From Vulcanisaeta distributa JCM 11213 (GTDB lineage Archaea > Thermoproteota > Thermoprotei > Thermoproteales > Thermocladiaceae), in NCBI GenBank assembly GCA_001316125.1, contig BBCS01000008.1:1-64000 (forward strand): a stretch of 64,000 nt of DNA, written 5' to 3'. The translations under genes were made by a program, and so were the position numbers. Under the pieces are notes generated by a model. It was not told the DNA's origin. It made no database searches and worked only from the letters and a program-made list of their open reading frames with translations. This document shows positions 9,126-21,030 of this stretch, in pieces; positions within the stretch are counted from its first letter, which is position 1, and the number at the start of each line of letters is the position of its first letter.

Positions 9126-12100
9126 TCACTTCGGCGGGCCCAGCAGGCCGGCTAGTCTCCTCCTCCTCCAGTTGCTGTACTCAATCAGCAGTATCACTAT
9201 CAGTATTATTATGATTATTATCACGACGGCCAGCAATATGAAGGTGCTCACTGGTACGAAGCCCACGCCTGGTATGTAGTAGCCGCTCACTGGTATTGTC
9301 AGCGTCTTCGTTATCGTCTGCCCAGCCTGACTACTCGTCAGCGTTACAGTCGTGCTTGCACTCTTTCCGTAGCTGTAGCCAGTTATTGTGCATGTTATTG
9401 AGCCACTGCTTGGTATTGGTACGACAACTGTCTGCTGGCCGACACCGCTGGCAATTGGTACGCCGCTGCATGTCACGTTTACGGTAGCCTGCGTTGTTAG
9501 TGGAGCGCCGCTGGCGCTTACTGGCGTCACAGTTAATTCAACAGCCGGTACTGACACCTGTATTGGTGTCGTTGCGTTACTGCTTGTTACGTAGTAGGTG
9601 TAGGTGTAGCCCAGTGGTATGCCCTTCCATGACTGCACCGTTATCGTCACCTCAGCCGCGAATGGGGCTACAGGCGTCACGAACGTGGCCGTGGTTATCT
9701 GGCCCTGGGCGTTCGTCGTTCCTGTGCCAGTCACTGCGGTGGTTGGTTTACATACGCTTGGTGATGGCATTAGTGGCGTTATGCTGTACGTGTAACCAAC
9801 AATTGTTGATGCTGGTGATATGGCTGTTATTGTCACTGGCACTCGGGTTCGGACACGCTGTAGCTTAGAGTCACGCCTGGCGCTGGGCCGAAGCTGGACA
9901 GCACGACCACTATGTTGGCCGTTGTTAGTATGTTGGATAGTGTGAAGGACTCGATGGCCTCCGTCGCGGTGACAGTCCTCTGTATACTGAAGGTGTTCTC
10001 AAACACAGGCACTAGGTACAGCGTTGAGTGGCTGCTTATTGCCTGCTGTATCTCCTGCCACGTCAGTGGTGTGCCGTTGGCTGCGTAGTAGGCGACTAGG
10101 TAGTAGTTGGTTGGTGGTAGCTGGCTCGTGGATGGTGGGTAGATCCTGTAGTCAACAGGCGTTATTGAGCGTCAGTGCCTGTTACGTTGAAGCCTAGGAA
10201 CTCATTGCCCATTGTTGGCTGGTCAAACACAACAACCAGGGCGCCGGGTATTCCAGTGCCCGTGGCGCTCTTTAGGTATATCGTGGCCGGCACTACGTGG
10301 TCTCAACCGACGTCGCGGTGAAGGCATTGCCCAGTGTACTCACGTCAGTGGCTATGTTCGTGTCGTAGATGTCTATGTATGGGTAGGCACCACTGGTTAT
10401 TGTGTATAGTAGGCAGCTGTCGTACCAGTACACGACTGTCCTGTTCGCGCCTGCAGGTAGTGGCTGTAGTAACTGCCCGTTAACGCCGCTGAAGTCAATG
10501 GCTATTGGCGCCGTGCCTGCACAGAGCACTGGCGTTGTGCCTACTCCGTACTCAACAACCATCTGGTTGGGCAGTGGCCTGCCGTCCCAGTCCTCAATAG
10601 CGGCTAGCGGTACTGTTGGGTATGTGAAGTATAGCTTAGCTCGGTGTCATTGCTTGCGCTAGCTAATGGCCCTGTGTAGCCGGCTATGTTCCAGTACACA
10701 GGTGAGCCGCTGCTTAGTGAGCTGTATGTTGGGTATGGTAAGTCGTCGTGTACGAAGTAGTCTGCGCCGACTATGGAGCTCGTGGCGTTGTAGTACGACT
10801 CATAGAATACATTACTCCTGGCGCTCTCTCCGAACTGCGGTATTGCGACTGATGTGTTGAGCTGCGTTAACTCGCTACCTGCGTATAGCGTGGTGAAGTT
10901 GATGGCCACGGACTTAAGCGGCGCCTCTAGCTGGCTTATGCTGTAGGTGTATGGTCCAATGGTTACCTGGCCGTTCGGGTACACAGTGAATGGCAGTGCA
11001 GTGCCGTTGGCTAGGTAGAATGTGGCGTTGGGTGGCTCATAGTAGAACGTTGCTGATAGGTCTGGTATGTATGGCGTGTAATTGCTAGGTCACACCATGT
11101 TGATGCGAATTCATAGCTACTGCCATAGATGTACTGCACTGGTATCTGTACTAATGTACCTGGTGGCACTGCAGTTGGTGATATACTCACCTGCCCAGCA
11201 CCGCTTGGTATTGAGTATGTTATTCCAGTGACTATTATTGGGAATGTGGCGCCGTTGTATATGTCAACGCTCTCTAGGGCTGTTGTCCTAATATTGTATA
11301 CACCCTTTACGGCTTGTATCGCGCTCATTGTTACGTTCCACAGGTCCTCTGGGAATAGCGTGTCAAACACTAGCATTGGGCTGATGTACCGCCTGTGCCG
11401 GCTCCAATAGCCGTCATGTACAGCGTACCATTGCTCCTGACCACACCATACGGTAACTCACCCGTGAATACCTCAGTGGCTCCGCCACTCGGTGTTATGT
11501 AGTTCAGTAGTACGTAGCTGCTTATTGCAAGCTCGGGCAGTGGTGATGGGGCTGTCGGTGTGTACTGGCTCGGCGTTATCACCGCGGTTATGCTTCCGTA
11601 GCCAACGTTCTGCGTACTTGTTGTACCCATCACCCAGAACCTCGCGATTCTCGTGCCGTAGGCGCCAGTCGTTGGTGCCCACCATGGTATGTCAAACACC
11701 GCCTCACCACTGCTTGGTACTGGTATCACAACTGTCAGTGGGCTTCCGAAGTACGGATACCACGTGGCGTTCACTGTTGGGTATGTGAAGGTTATAGTCT
11801 CCGTAGTACCTGCTGATGGGCCTGTTGCAACTGTGTAGAGGCTCTCAGTGTAGTGGTGCACAACACCACCGAAGCCGCTGCTTATTGGTGGGTACTCAAT
11901 GTGCGTGTGGTCGCCGTAGTAGGCCGGCGGTAGTATGTAGTATGTGCCACTGCCGTATACGTACAGAACCACGGCTACTTCAGTTGGTGATTGGACAACG
12001 CTTGTTATCTCGCCGTAGTTCAGGTAGACGTATAGTGGCACTGTCCTGACCATTGCCTGCTGGAATGTTGATGTCACGTTAACGCTGTACACGTAGTACC

Positions 12101-15100
12101 ATCAGTGGCGTTGGCGGCGTACACACCTATCGTCGCGTTGGTGACTGACGTCATTCCAGTGGCGTTTACATAAGCCTCCCACAGCCTGTAGCTGGCTAGG
12201 TTGGGCACTGTGTAGTATGTGAAGTTAACCTCACTGCTTGCCATCTGTGAAACCTCAATCGCGTAAGTCGTTGGGTATAGACCAGCTAGTGCGCTTGCAG
12301 TTAGTGTGGTTGATGAACCATCAATGACAGCAGGTACTGGTGTTACAGGCTCCATCAATGATTCATTAACTAATAGCCTATACTCACTGTAGGCTGGCTC
12401 AGCTGCATATAGGAACGTATCATTTGGATACGCCGTTGCGGTTATTGTTGTACCGACATGGGCATATATTGGTATTCCCATTGTTAGGTTGAAGGCCACA
12501 GCGCTCGGTGTTGTACTGAATACATTCGGATAGATGCTTGTCATGTATAGCGGCGTTAGGCTCGTCGTCGGACTGCTGGCATTAACGAAGAAGCCCATTA
12601 GGTCCGGCAACACGTAGCCGGCCATTGAGTAGAGGTTATTGATTGGCTCCTCGCTGGCTACGGCCTCTGGGTTGTAATTAACGGTTGATGTCTGATACGT
12701 CTCAATTATTGAGTAGGTGCCCTTAGTTAGTAACTCAAGCTTTGATGGTGTTAGTATCCCTGAGCCAGTCACGTTGAATGGATATAGCGTGTTGTTAATG
12801 TAATTCTGGGCTATTGGTGTGCTTAATGCTGTGTGTGGCATTATGTACTCTCTATACAGCACGTCGGTGAATGTTAGGCCTAGGTAGGTGTTGCCCACTG
12901 GGTATATGCCGCTCTTGCTGGTTATGTTGAAGGTGACTGGGTATACGCTGGTCTCGATTATTATCGTGCCGTTCGGCGGTATCGAGACTGCTTGCCCAGC
13001 TATGTAGACGGTCACTGGGCTTGTGGTGTACTCAACCTTGCCAGTCGGCGTCACTATCACATTCTCATTGGGTGGTGGCACCGGCACTATCTGGTTGAAT
13101 ACCTCCTGGCCTAGGTAGTAGACCTTCATCTGGAATGCCTGGCCTGGCATGAATAGTCTCGTGAATATTGTGCCTCGTGAGGCACTATCGATGGGAATGT
13201 GAATATTGCGAATGGTGATGACGTACTATAGTTAGCAAGCAGTGCGGCCAGTGTGTAGTAGCTGTAGTTGCCCACGTACCACTGGGCAAACTGCTGCAGG
13301 CTAATCTTGCCGCTCTGGTACGCCGCCTGGTCAGCGGCTATTAATGACTGGAACGTGCTCTCTAAGGCCTCGTACTCGGGCTGCATCCATGTCTGCCCAA
13401 CAACCCTGAAGTCTGTTAGGTTCAGCCAGTATGTTGGGAATATTAACCACTGGCTTGATAGGTAGTACGGGCTGTACTGGTCATCAAGTACTAGGGTCAC
13501 GTTGTAGTAGAAGCTTGGGCAGTAGCTCGGTGTAGCGCATGGATAGACTGGTTGACTGCTAAGTACATTACCCTGCAGGTCAGTGACTACTATGTGTAGG
13601 TTCTCAACAGGTACGGTAATTGGGAATCTCTGACCGCACGTCGTTGTTACTGGTATTGAGAACTGCTCGTAGTATATGACCAAGTCCTCATCAAACGGAC
13701 CCCCCCTAGTACCAAGCGTATAGGCGTAGTAACCGCTTGGTATTCCCAGAGCACGTGCGTACTGGCGATAGGTCTGCCCGTACTCATATGAGACCTGGGC
13801 ATATGGGTAGACGCTGTCTGTGGCTGGCTTATTGTCCTAACCTTAAGCATTACGTATGCCTTGCCCTGCGGCAGTATGTAGCTGGCGTTGAGCGGTACAT
13901 TCATTACGTATACGTAGCCGCTTGAGTTGGTTATTGCGTGCCACATCTCAAAGGTTCCATTGTAGTTATAGATACTGACTGCGAAGCCCCCCCACAGTGG
14001 GTACTGCGGCGTTGTCTGACTTAGCACCTGTATGTTTATGTCGATTAGTGGGAAGTACACCACGTTGACGATGCCTGGCGTTAGCATGTAGTTGTACTCG
14101 GGCTGCCTCGTGGTGTAGTTGACGCTTGGCATTATGTAGCATAGTAATTCAGTGTGAAGTTGAATACGGGCGACATGGTTTCTATGTACGGTGTCCCAGA
14201 CACCGAGGATATCTGTAGGGCTATTGGCGCCGTGATCTTCATTATGTAGGCAGTGGAACTTAACTCCACTGGCGGTAGTGTAACCGTCATGCCGCTTGGT
14301 GTTAACTCGCTTATGTAGACGGTACCTGCGGTTATTGTCTCATTGCATAGGTTGAGGAACTGCACGTTATAAACAGTGTACGTAGCTGCTATGAACGCCC
14401 TCTCCACGGTCACGTTAGCGAACTGTATCGTACCACTCGGCATTACACCAGTTGGCGTCATTACGGCTAGCTCGGTGGCGTTGTCATAGAATGAGAGCAG
14501 TGTCGTATTACTCTCACTGACTGGGTAGACGTCGAGTATGGGCATCTCCGGCGTGGACACTCCATACTGCTCATTGTAGATACTGCCTGGCTGGTAACCA
14601 AGCTCGTATATGCCGAAGCCAACCGTCATGCCGTTATACTGCAGCCAGAAGGTGTAGTAGTAGACTTGCTGCGTTGTTGGAGGTGTTATCGAGGCATTCA
14701 CCGTACCGCTTGTTGTAGCTGTTACTGTGCCGGAGAGTGGTGGTGCTGGGAACCAATTAACCTCGGGCGTGACTAATACGCCAGACACTGACGACTGCTC
14801 GAACGGTGGGAATTGGGCTATTGTGGCTGGGTAGTACGTTCCGTAAGTGGTCTCGTTCGTCCACACCTGCTCCTCATAGTACAGCATGCCCTGGACAGCG
14901 CCTGTCGGTGGTGTCTGGCTTATCACGGGTGTTGTTGAGTATAGGTAGTAGACTGTTAGGTATGGCACTATGTTGGGGGGGCTGAGTGGTAACTGGTTCG
15001 CCGCTGCCACTCCTGGCTGGTATTGGGTTATGTTTATGAACACGGGCATTAGGGACACGAATATTTTAGTTATATTCACCGAGGTAACTCCTGGCGAGAC

Positions 15101-16643
15101 AGATATGGTCGCCGTGAATACTGGTAGGTTCTCATAGAATATGTAGAGCTGCGGCGTTGGGAATCCAGTGGTTGTTAAGGTCGGCGCTCCAGGGCCAGTG
15201 CCACTGAAGTAGCCAATGGGTACTAGCTGGTGTTGTTTCGTAGTAGCGTAGGTAATTCTCACTGACCACTGTGGCTGTTGGTGTTGTTGAGAGTAACCAC
15301 TTGACGTAGAGCTTCTCGGCAAGTATTGGGTTGGGTATGTACGTGGCACTACCAATTATTAGGTTGCCCTTGAGGTCATAGACACTACCAATGTAGAAGG
15401 ACACAACAGGTATGCCGACGAGCAGCGCTGGGTCAACGCCAGTTGTATTACATAGTGCTGATAGGCTGATTATGCCCGGCTTACCCATGTAATTCCATGT
15501 ATAGGCCTGGGCTACATTAAAGGACTCTGGTGTTGTCTCATTATTCACAGTGGCGGTTGTGTAATTGAATAGCGTTACTGACTGACCGCTTGGGTATACG
15601 TAATTAACGGTTATTGTTATTGGCTCAGCGGTGACACTTGGGTAGTTGTGGTCCGCTGAGTTAAGGCCGCTGAACTCATTGGTTACGTAGTATATTGGGC
15701 CGAAGCCCGTGTATTGATAACCATATATACTGGTTGATACGCTTGATACCGTGCTGTTATATGTGGTTGGTCCGAATACCGTAACACCAGTGCCCAGGGT
15801 CACTGAGGCCTCAAGCTGTGATGTTGGTGGTAATGGATATATAGGTGTCGTGCTGGTGGCAGTTCCAACGTATAGGAAGAAGAAGTATAGGTCTGGGAGA
15901 ACAACGTATAGGTCACTCGGCGTCGTCTCGGCGCCATAGACCGGCCTGAACAGTGGGTATTTATATGCTGTTACGGTAGTTCCATTTGGCAGTGTGTATG
16001 TCACTTTTGATGTGACAGCGGGTATTAGGCGTTGGGCTATTGATGGTGATACCGGCACGTAACTGCTTGTGCTCACTGTTGTTAGGTTGCCCATTAGGTC
16101 TGCCAAATCCATGAATATTGATGTTACGTTAAAGACCATCCAGTTGGCCCCTCCGTAATTATTAAGCACGACCACCACAGTCCAATTGGCATAAACCTCA
16201 CTTGGCGTTACTCCGCCGGTCAGTGTTGTGCTCACGGTCCAGGTAACACCGCCCGTTGAGTTTGCCGTGGCTGTTGCCGTCATTTCAATTGGTGAGCCAA
16301 GCTGCCAACCACTGCTTGTCCAGTAGTAGACGTCGCTTGCATTGGCTATGTATATGGTGAAGGATTTACCCGCGGTGAAGTTCCAGGGAACCATCGTATC
16401 AATTAGGTTGGTGTAGCAGGCTGATGGGCATGTCGGTGTTACTCCGTACTCGAGCCTTGCGTCTGTTAGGTTCCAGTACATTGTCCAGGAGTAGGTCACT
16501 GGCGGTATTGGCACTGATGTTGGTCCGTACTGTTGTGCCAGGGCTGGGTGCCCCCCCAGCCCGGCAACTATTCCTATTATTAGTAGAGTTACTACCGGTA
16601 TTAGTAGTTTAGGTAGTGTCCAATTGGTTTTGGACCTAGTCAT
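9126..16643 (-). CDS. Giant secreted, membrane-anchored surface protein (~2,500 residues), many frameshifts
   Basis: ATG 16643 begins MTRSKTNWTLPKLL, then a hydrophobic core and HPALAQQ, a signal peptide with an AxA-type site. Coding sequence in threonine-, serine-, tyrosine- and asparagine-rich style continues on the same strand through about ten frames to a C-terminal membrane anchor near 9190-9240 (FILLAVVIIIIIILIVILL) and a basic tail ending at 9126. NxS/T sequons are abundant. Segments resemble beta-sandwich modules, for example VVIPVPSSG near 11720 and VVVPIPSSG near 9415. The layout fits an S-layer, thread or adhesin-like protein. No enzyme motif is seen. Each break is a one-base change, so I treat it as one gene. 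Confidence 0.7.
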
Positions 16644-16742
16644 CGCACTCCATTGTACGATTGGGTTTATAAGGGACTCGTTTGGAAAATCCGTTGAATA
16701 GCCCCCCCGTGGAACTACTGCGTTTCGTGGAACAAATAAATA

Positions 16743-16755
16743 CAATATTTATAAG
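16743..16755 (-). promoter_or_regulatory. TATA box of the giant surface protein gene
   Basis: On the minus strand the sequence is CTTATAAATATTG. Initiation about 25 bases downstream, near 16718, would leave a leader of about 75 bases before the ATG at 16643, unusual next to the mostly leaderless genes here. Confidence 0.5.
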
Positions 16756-16813
16756 ACCGTGATTAATATATAGTTAATCTTCGTGGCTTTATGAGGAATT
16801 GATTGATAGTGGA

Positions 16814-18002
16814 CTAGCTCGGTGTTTCAATTACCGCTAGCTGTCCCGGCGCGTCGAGCCAAATTGGGTAGTTCAGTATGCCTGTGACATTCCATATGAA
16901 CCATTGGCTTGGGTATCCCTGTGGGTATGTGATTACCATCACTAGGTAGTACCTATTTGGCACTTGCTGGTTCATATTCATCGCCATGTTGTATGTTATT
17001 GGTTGCTGTAGTACACACCAGGTCCAGCCATGGTTATAACATGCAGCGCCCTGTTGATTTGGGAATTGTATCCAGGCCATGTCGAAGGTGCAGTTGTTTG
17101 GTGCTGGCAGTGGGTTATAGGGTGGGTTTGGGTTGGGCACTTGAGTCGTTAGGTGCGTCCCTTGACATGTTGGGTTGAGCCAGGTTGTGCTGTCCTGGCT
17201 TAGTACGTAGAGTGTGAAGTATTGGGGCTGCCTTATGAAGCTTGTACCATTTAGGAATGTTATGCTTATGCCTATTGCCGTGTTGTTAATGAGGTTAATT
17301 GTTACCTGTGGCCAGTACCCACTGTATACTGCCGTGTTTATCGGCCCAGGCGGTGGTGCTGGGCATGTGGTCCATGAACCACCGACACTAACACCTCCAT
17401 ACAGCGCTTCGCAGCCCCCCCACTGCCCAATGCCGTAGTCCTTGGTTACGTATGTGTTTAGGCCGTTTAATGGGCCGACTATGTAGTTCGGGTCTATGTG
17501 TAGTAGGTAATAGTTATTGCCCAGCGTTATTATGACTCCAGTGTACTGGCTTTGTTGGTTCTGCCCCCCCGTGGTTATTACCGCCGAGACCCAGTGGTAT
17601 AGGTAGTAATTAATTGGGTTAGCACCTAGGCTGGGTTATTTGTAACTGGTTGCGCTGGGTCCAGCATCACCGGCCCGACATTGGTTAGTAAAAGCTCGGG
17701 CTCTGTATTGTTATTTACATACTCATAAGTCGTTAGGTTAATTAACTCAAAGTTACTCGGTGTTACTGCGCCTATTATTATCACTGGGCCTTGGTGCTTA
17801 TCAATGCACCTTCCTGCGTTACTAATCCGCTGTATGTCGCGGCCGCCTTGCCCACGGCGTTTACGTGGTTTGCTGCTATGCCTTCCAGGGTTATTATCAT
17901 GGACATAACCTCAACGGCAATGCCGATACCCATGAGTAAGGCAATTAGCACTAGTACCCCCCCGGCGAGTATTGTCGATAGTGAACCCCCCCTGCTCCTC
18001 AT
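16814..18002 (-). CDS. Pilin-like surface protein with N-terminal membrane helix, two frameshifts
   Basis: ATG 18002 begins MRSRGGSLSTILAGGVLVLI, a short basic stretch followed by a hydrophobic helix, as in class III (type IV pilin-like) signal peptides; cleavage after RGG would be plausible. Frames change near 17795 and near 17630. The joined protein of about 397 residues ends AVIETPS. The exterior part is rich in Asn, Thr, Tyr and Pro, contains several cysteines (e.g. CTFDMAWIQ, YNHGWTWC) and many NxT/S sequons. It lies just upstream of the giant surface protein gene on the same strand. A pilus or S-layer partner role is inferred. Confidence 0.55.
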
Positions 18003-18097
18003 CAATAGAATAACTATCAACTTAATTAATAAGGCACTACGGCGATGCGCATTGCTCTGAAGCAATAATTTAAAGGGGCATAATTTTAAGCAACTAT

Positions 18098-18835
18098 ATG
18101 CTAGCGCCAGTTATACTACAGCAGTACTTAGTCCAAAACCCGTGGGACTTGTCGGGACCGCAGCGATATCCATGGGGGCGACTCGGTGATTACGCAACGG
18201 CCTTAGGAATATCGAACGACTTAGTAGGTAATATTACGAACGCCTTTAGGGATGCCTTAGATAACGAGGTTTACGCGGTTTTAAACGCTGAGGATGTTAC
18301 GAACACGTTTTTAATAAACCTACCGATATTCACGGGTAGGGTGATTAACTTCATGATTAGGTCTACCCAGGATGTGGTTAGGGGCATCAGTCTCAGTAAG
18401 ATTTCCATTAATGATTTTAACAGGGCTGAACTAGCAATCAGTAGGGAATTGGCTAGGTTAATTAGGTCCACTAATTACCCACATGCTGAGGACCTCGTCT
18501 ATGTGTTGTCCATGCTCATTGAGTATGATCTGTGGGTTGTGAATAACGTGGTTAGGTACGGGTTTAATGAGGTAATAAGCAGGATAAACGAACGCGCACT
18601 TAACGAGGCCGGTGAGGCATCGGCGTATTTAATGGCCACGGCATTTGCTTGGTACTCATCAACATCCGCGGTATTGGGCATGGTTAGGGAGTACAGGGAG
18701 GGCAATAGGGACCTACTTGCCCGCTGGTCAAGGGAATACGCGGATGAACTCGACGCATACATAGACACGCTAGATCTACTAATCAATGACGAGACCTATG
18801 AGGCGTTGGTGGAGGAGGGTGTGATTAAGCAGTGA
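18098..18835 (+). CDS. All-helical protein coupled to a RelE-like toxin
   Basis: An intact 245-residue frame, rich in Ala, Asn, Arg and Glu, predicted entirely helical; no family recognised. A TATA-like ATAATTTTAAGC is about 15-20 bases upstream of ATG 18098. The last ~25 residues (AYIDTLDLLINDETYEALVE) look like the C-terminal tail of RelB-type antitoxins, which commonly read Y-x-D/S-T-L-E-x-L. Its TGA overlaps the GTG of the RelE-like gene (GTGA). I infer an oversized antitoxin or antitoxin fusion; the first ~210 residues are unexplained. Confidence 0.55.
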   Translation: MLAPVILQQYLVQNPWDLSGPQRYPWGRLGDYATALGISNDLVGNITNAFRDALDNEVYAVLNAEDVTNTFLINLPIFTGRVINFMIRSTQDVVRGISLSKISINDFNRAELAISRELARLIRSTNYPHAEDLVYVLSMLIEYDLWVVNNVVRYGFNEVISRINERALNEAGEASAYLMATAFAWYSSTSAVLGMVREYREGNRDLLARWSREYADELDAYIDTLDLLINDETYEALVEEGVIKQ

Positions 18836-19079
18836 AGATGTACGGCGTGGAGTTCTCGTAAAAGGCCAAGAGGTCGCTAAGGAACCTTCCAAATGATGTG
18901 CGCGATAGAATCCTCAATAGGATTAATGAATTAGCTAGCAACCCTGTTTGCGAGAAGGACTTAAAGGAAGGCTTCAGGGGGGGTTGTGCAGGGCAAGGGT
19001 TGGTGACTACAGGATAATATACTCAATAGATCACGAGGTTGGTAAACGGGAGAATATCTATGAAAGACTATGGCCCTAA
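18832..19079 (+). pseudogene. RelE/ParE-family toxin, interrupted
   Basis: GTG overlaps the stop of the helical protein gene. The translation MYGVEFS is followed by an in-frame TAA at 18859, then KAKRSLRNLPNDVRDRILN and, after a G7 run near 18980, LCRARVGDYRIIYSID, the core strand of RelE toxins. Five rather than seven G's give FRGLCRARV in frame. The TAA may be a real inactivating change or an error. The 3' end overlaps the end of the converging ATPase gene. Confidence 0.7.
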
Positions 19080-20134
19080 GCACTGCGTACCTAACTATTG
19101 GGTCTGGGATGCTATACCAATCATTGTCCTTGGTCAGGAACCCCCCCATTTTGACCAGGTTGTTTAGGTCCCTAGAGAGAGTTGCATTGGTTGGTTTCTC
19201 GCCCATCCTAGCCATTAGGTACTTCATGACGTCACTCCACCTGGCCTTACCGAGTACGGCGACCGCCTCCATTATGTACCGGTAGTACTGGCTCCTCGAG
19301 AATAACTCCTCAAGCTCAGACCTAACTAGGTTGGCGCCAATCTCCTTAACCTCATTGATTGCATCCTCACACTTTTTGGGATAGAGCCTACCAAAGTAAA
19401 CAAGCCAGCCGACAATGCCGCCCAACTCATCGGCGGCCCTCTCAATGACCCTATCATCAACGTTAATGCCCAACTCCCTGAACCCCCCCTCCTAAGGAAC
19501 TCAATGGATCTCTCCCTATCGAATGGCCTAAGCTCAATAACGTGGTGATACCTACCATAGAGCTCGGATGATGGATCATTAATGCCTAGGAAGTCGTGTA
19601 GAAGACCAACTTCACTACCCGTGAGTACTAGGGTTATGTTCCAGGTGGTCATAGACGTATGCCAGTAATGGTCTGAGGCCAATCGTTGAGTACCTGAGGT
19701 ACTGAGCCTCGTCGAAGACGAGCACCACGTGCTTACCGGCATTATTAATCGCCTCAAGGATCTTTGCAATCCCATCCCTAATCCTCGAGGCGCTAAGTCT
19801 AAACCTAATGGGGCCAAGGGATACGTCAATCTCGTCAATGATTCCCCTAATCCTCTCCCAAAAGCTGAGCTTACCCAGTGACATCCTTAACTCATTGTAT
19901 ATCCTCTCCGCGGGCACCTTCCTCGAGACATCGTCATAGAGCTTCCTAACGTCGATGAATACGTAGTCAATGCCCAGGGAATTAAGTACTGAAAGCACGA
20001 GGCTTGACTTACCGACCTCCTAATCCCAAGCACAAGGACCAACCGCTCATTAAGCCGCTCCTAAATCTCTCTATCTCTGCCTCCCTGTCAAAGAGCTCGT
20101 CCAGTGAGGTCTTGGGCTCGGTGCTGAAGAGCAA
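18961..20134 (-). CDS. Archaeal-type ATPase (AAA) with winged-helix C-terminus, frameshifted
   Basis: A TTG at 20134 begins LLFSTEPKTSLDELFDREAE; an upstream in-frame TGA excludes a longer start. The P-loop is broken by a missing base: GIRRS then GKSSLV near 20015. Walker B reads VVLVFDEAQYL, then LVLTGSEVGLL (sensor 1). The C-terminal part has a DUF234-like winged helix (RWSDVMKYLMARMG, LSRDLNNLVKMGGFL). Four frame changes occur. The last ~30 residues run into the opposite-strand RelE gene and may be out of frame. Known of the family: nucleotide-dependent, function mostly unknown. Confidence 0.7.
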
Positions 20135-20170
20135 GTATCACCCCCCCCGCTACTAAGTATCACCCCCCCC
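20134..20170. repeat. Tandem direct repeat with two C8 runs
   Basis: AGTATCA followed by eight C's occurs at 20134-20148 and again at 20156-20170, a 22-base period, in the divergent region between the ATPase start and the protease gene. Confidence 0.75.
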
Positions 20171-20223
20171 AATACTTAAGTTTTCCGAAACGCATATTAA
20201 TGAATTAAGAGCCTAGATTAGTT

Positions 20224-20589
20224 GTGGGGCATGTGTATGTTGATGTTGAGTTAATTGGTGTTAAGGGGATTGGTAGGTTCAGGGCTCTTGTAGATACCGG
20301 CGCCACGTATACCGTAGTACCCAGGAAGGTCGCTGAGGAGTTGGGTATTGCCAGCACCGGTAGGCGTGTCAAGGCAGTTACTGCGAGGGGGGGTGAGGCG
20401 GTGCTTGAGGAGGGTGTGGCGGTTATTAGGTTGATGGGTGAGGAGAGGACCAACGTGGTCTTGATAAGTGATGATGTCGAGCAAGTACTCATTGGAGTAA
20501 CCACACTTGAGACCTTTGGCTTTAGGGTGGACCCAACCACGGGTAGGCTGGAGAGGACGGGCGTGCTGCTTTTAGCCCTGCATCAATAG
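20224..20589 (+). CDS. Retropepsin-like aspartic protease (clan AA)
   Basis: An intact 121-residue protein with a GTG start. It is about the size of one retropepsin monomer, which acts as a dimer. FRALVDTGATYTVVPRKVAE contains the catalytic D-T-G triad and the following hydrophobic turn. A second conserved strand VLIGVTTLETFGFRVDP fits the C-terminal I/L-G motif. Such single-domain proteases occur in archaea next to toxin or accessory genes; the substrate is unknown. It is divergent from the ATPase gene and 40 bases upstream of the HEPN gene. Confidence 0.8.
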   Translation: MGHVYVDVELIGVKGIGRFRALVDTGATYTVVPRKVAEELGIASTGRRVKAVTARGGEAVLEEGVAVIRLMGEERTNVVLISDDVEQVLIGVTTLETFGFRVDPTTGRLERTGVLLLALHQ

Positions 20590-20629
20590 GTTTATTACCC
20601 TGGTAGGGAAGTAATGCCTTGTCGCCTTC

Positions 20630-21030
20630 ATGAGTCTCGACGTTGCTGAGGACTTCATGAGGAGGCTGAGGAGTACATAGTGGTTGCCCGGGTATCCTTC
20701 GAGAGGAGTTTTTACAATGCCGCAGCTGTGAATGCCGAGATAGCTGCTCAATTATCAATCAAGGCGTTACTCATTAAACTTGGGATTGAACCACCAAGGA
20801 CCCACAACATTAGGTCATTACTGGGTCTAGTGGCTAATCAGTTGGGGGGGTAATGCTGGCGAGGAGGTTAGGGCATTCGTGAGTAATAATCGTAGAGAAT
20901 TAATAATACTGGAGGATTCAAGGAGTCTTGGTCAGTATGGAATGCCTAGTGTCGATAGGGATAGGGCTGAGATTGCTTGAGGACTGCTGAGTCCATAATT
21001 GAGTTGGTGAGGAGGTTATGGAGCCTGTGA
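20630..21030 (+). CDS. HEPN-domain protein, toxin partner of MNT, frameshifted
   Basis: ATG 20630 reads MSLDVAEDFMRRLRS, then a shift near 20675 gives VVARVSFERSFYNAAAVNAE and the HEPN pattern AAQLSIKALLIKLGIEPPRT with HNIRSLL. A second shift at the G7 run near 20845 gives the C-terminal helices ending ELVRRLWSL at 21030. It is about 133 residues. The gene overlaps the MNT gene by 13 bases, the normal order for HEPN/MNT pairs. HEPN proteins are RNases or metal-independent toxins; here the R-x4-H motif is not obvious. Confidence 0.7.

Noticed and set aside
9126..17140. Numerous open frames on the plus strand opposite the giant surface protein gene
   Set aside because: They have no recognisable domains and mirror the third-position and codon pattern of the minus-strand gene; they are shadows.
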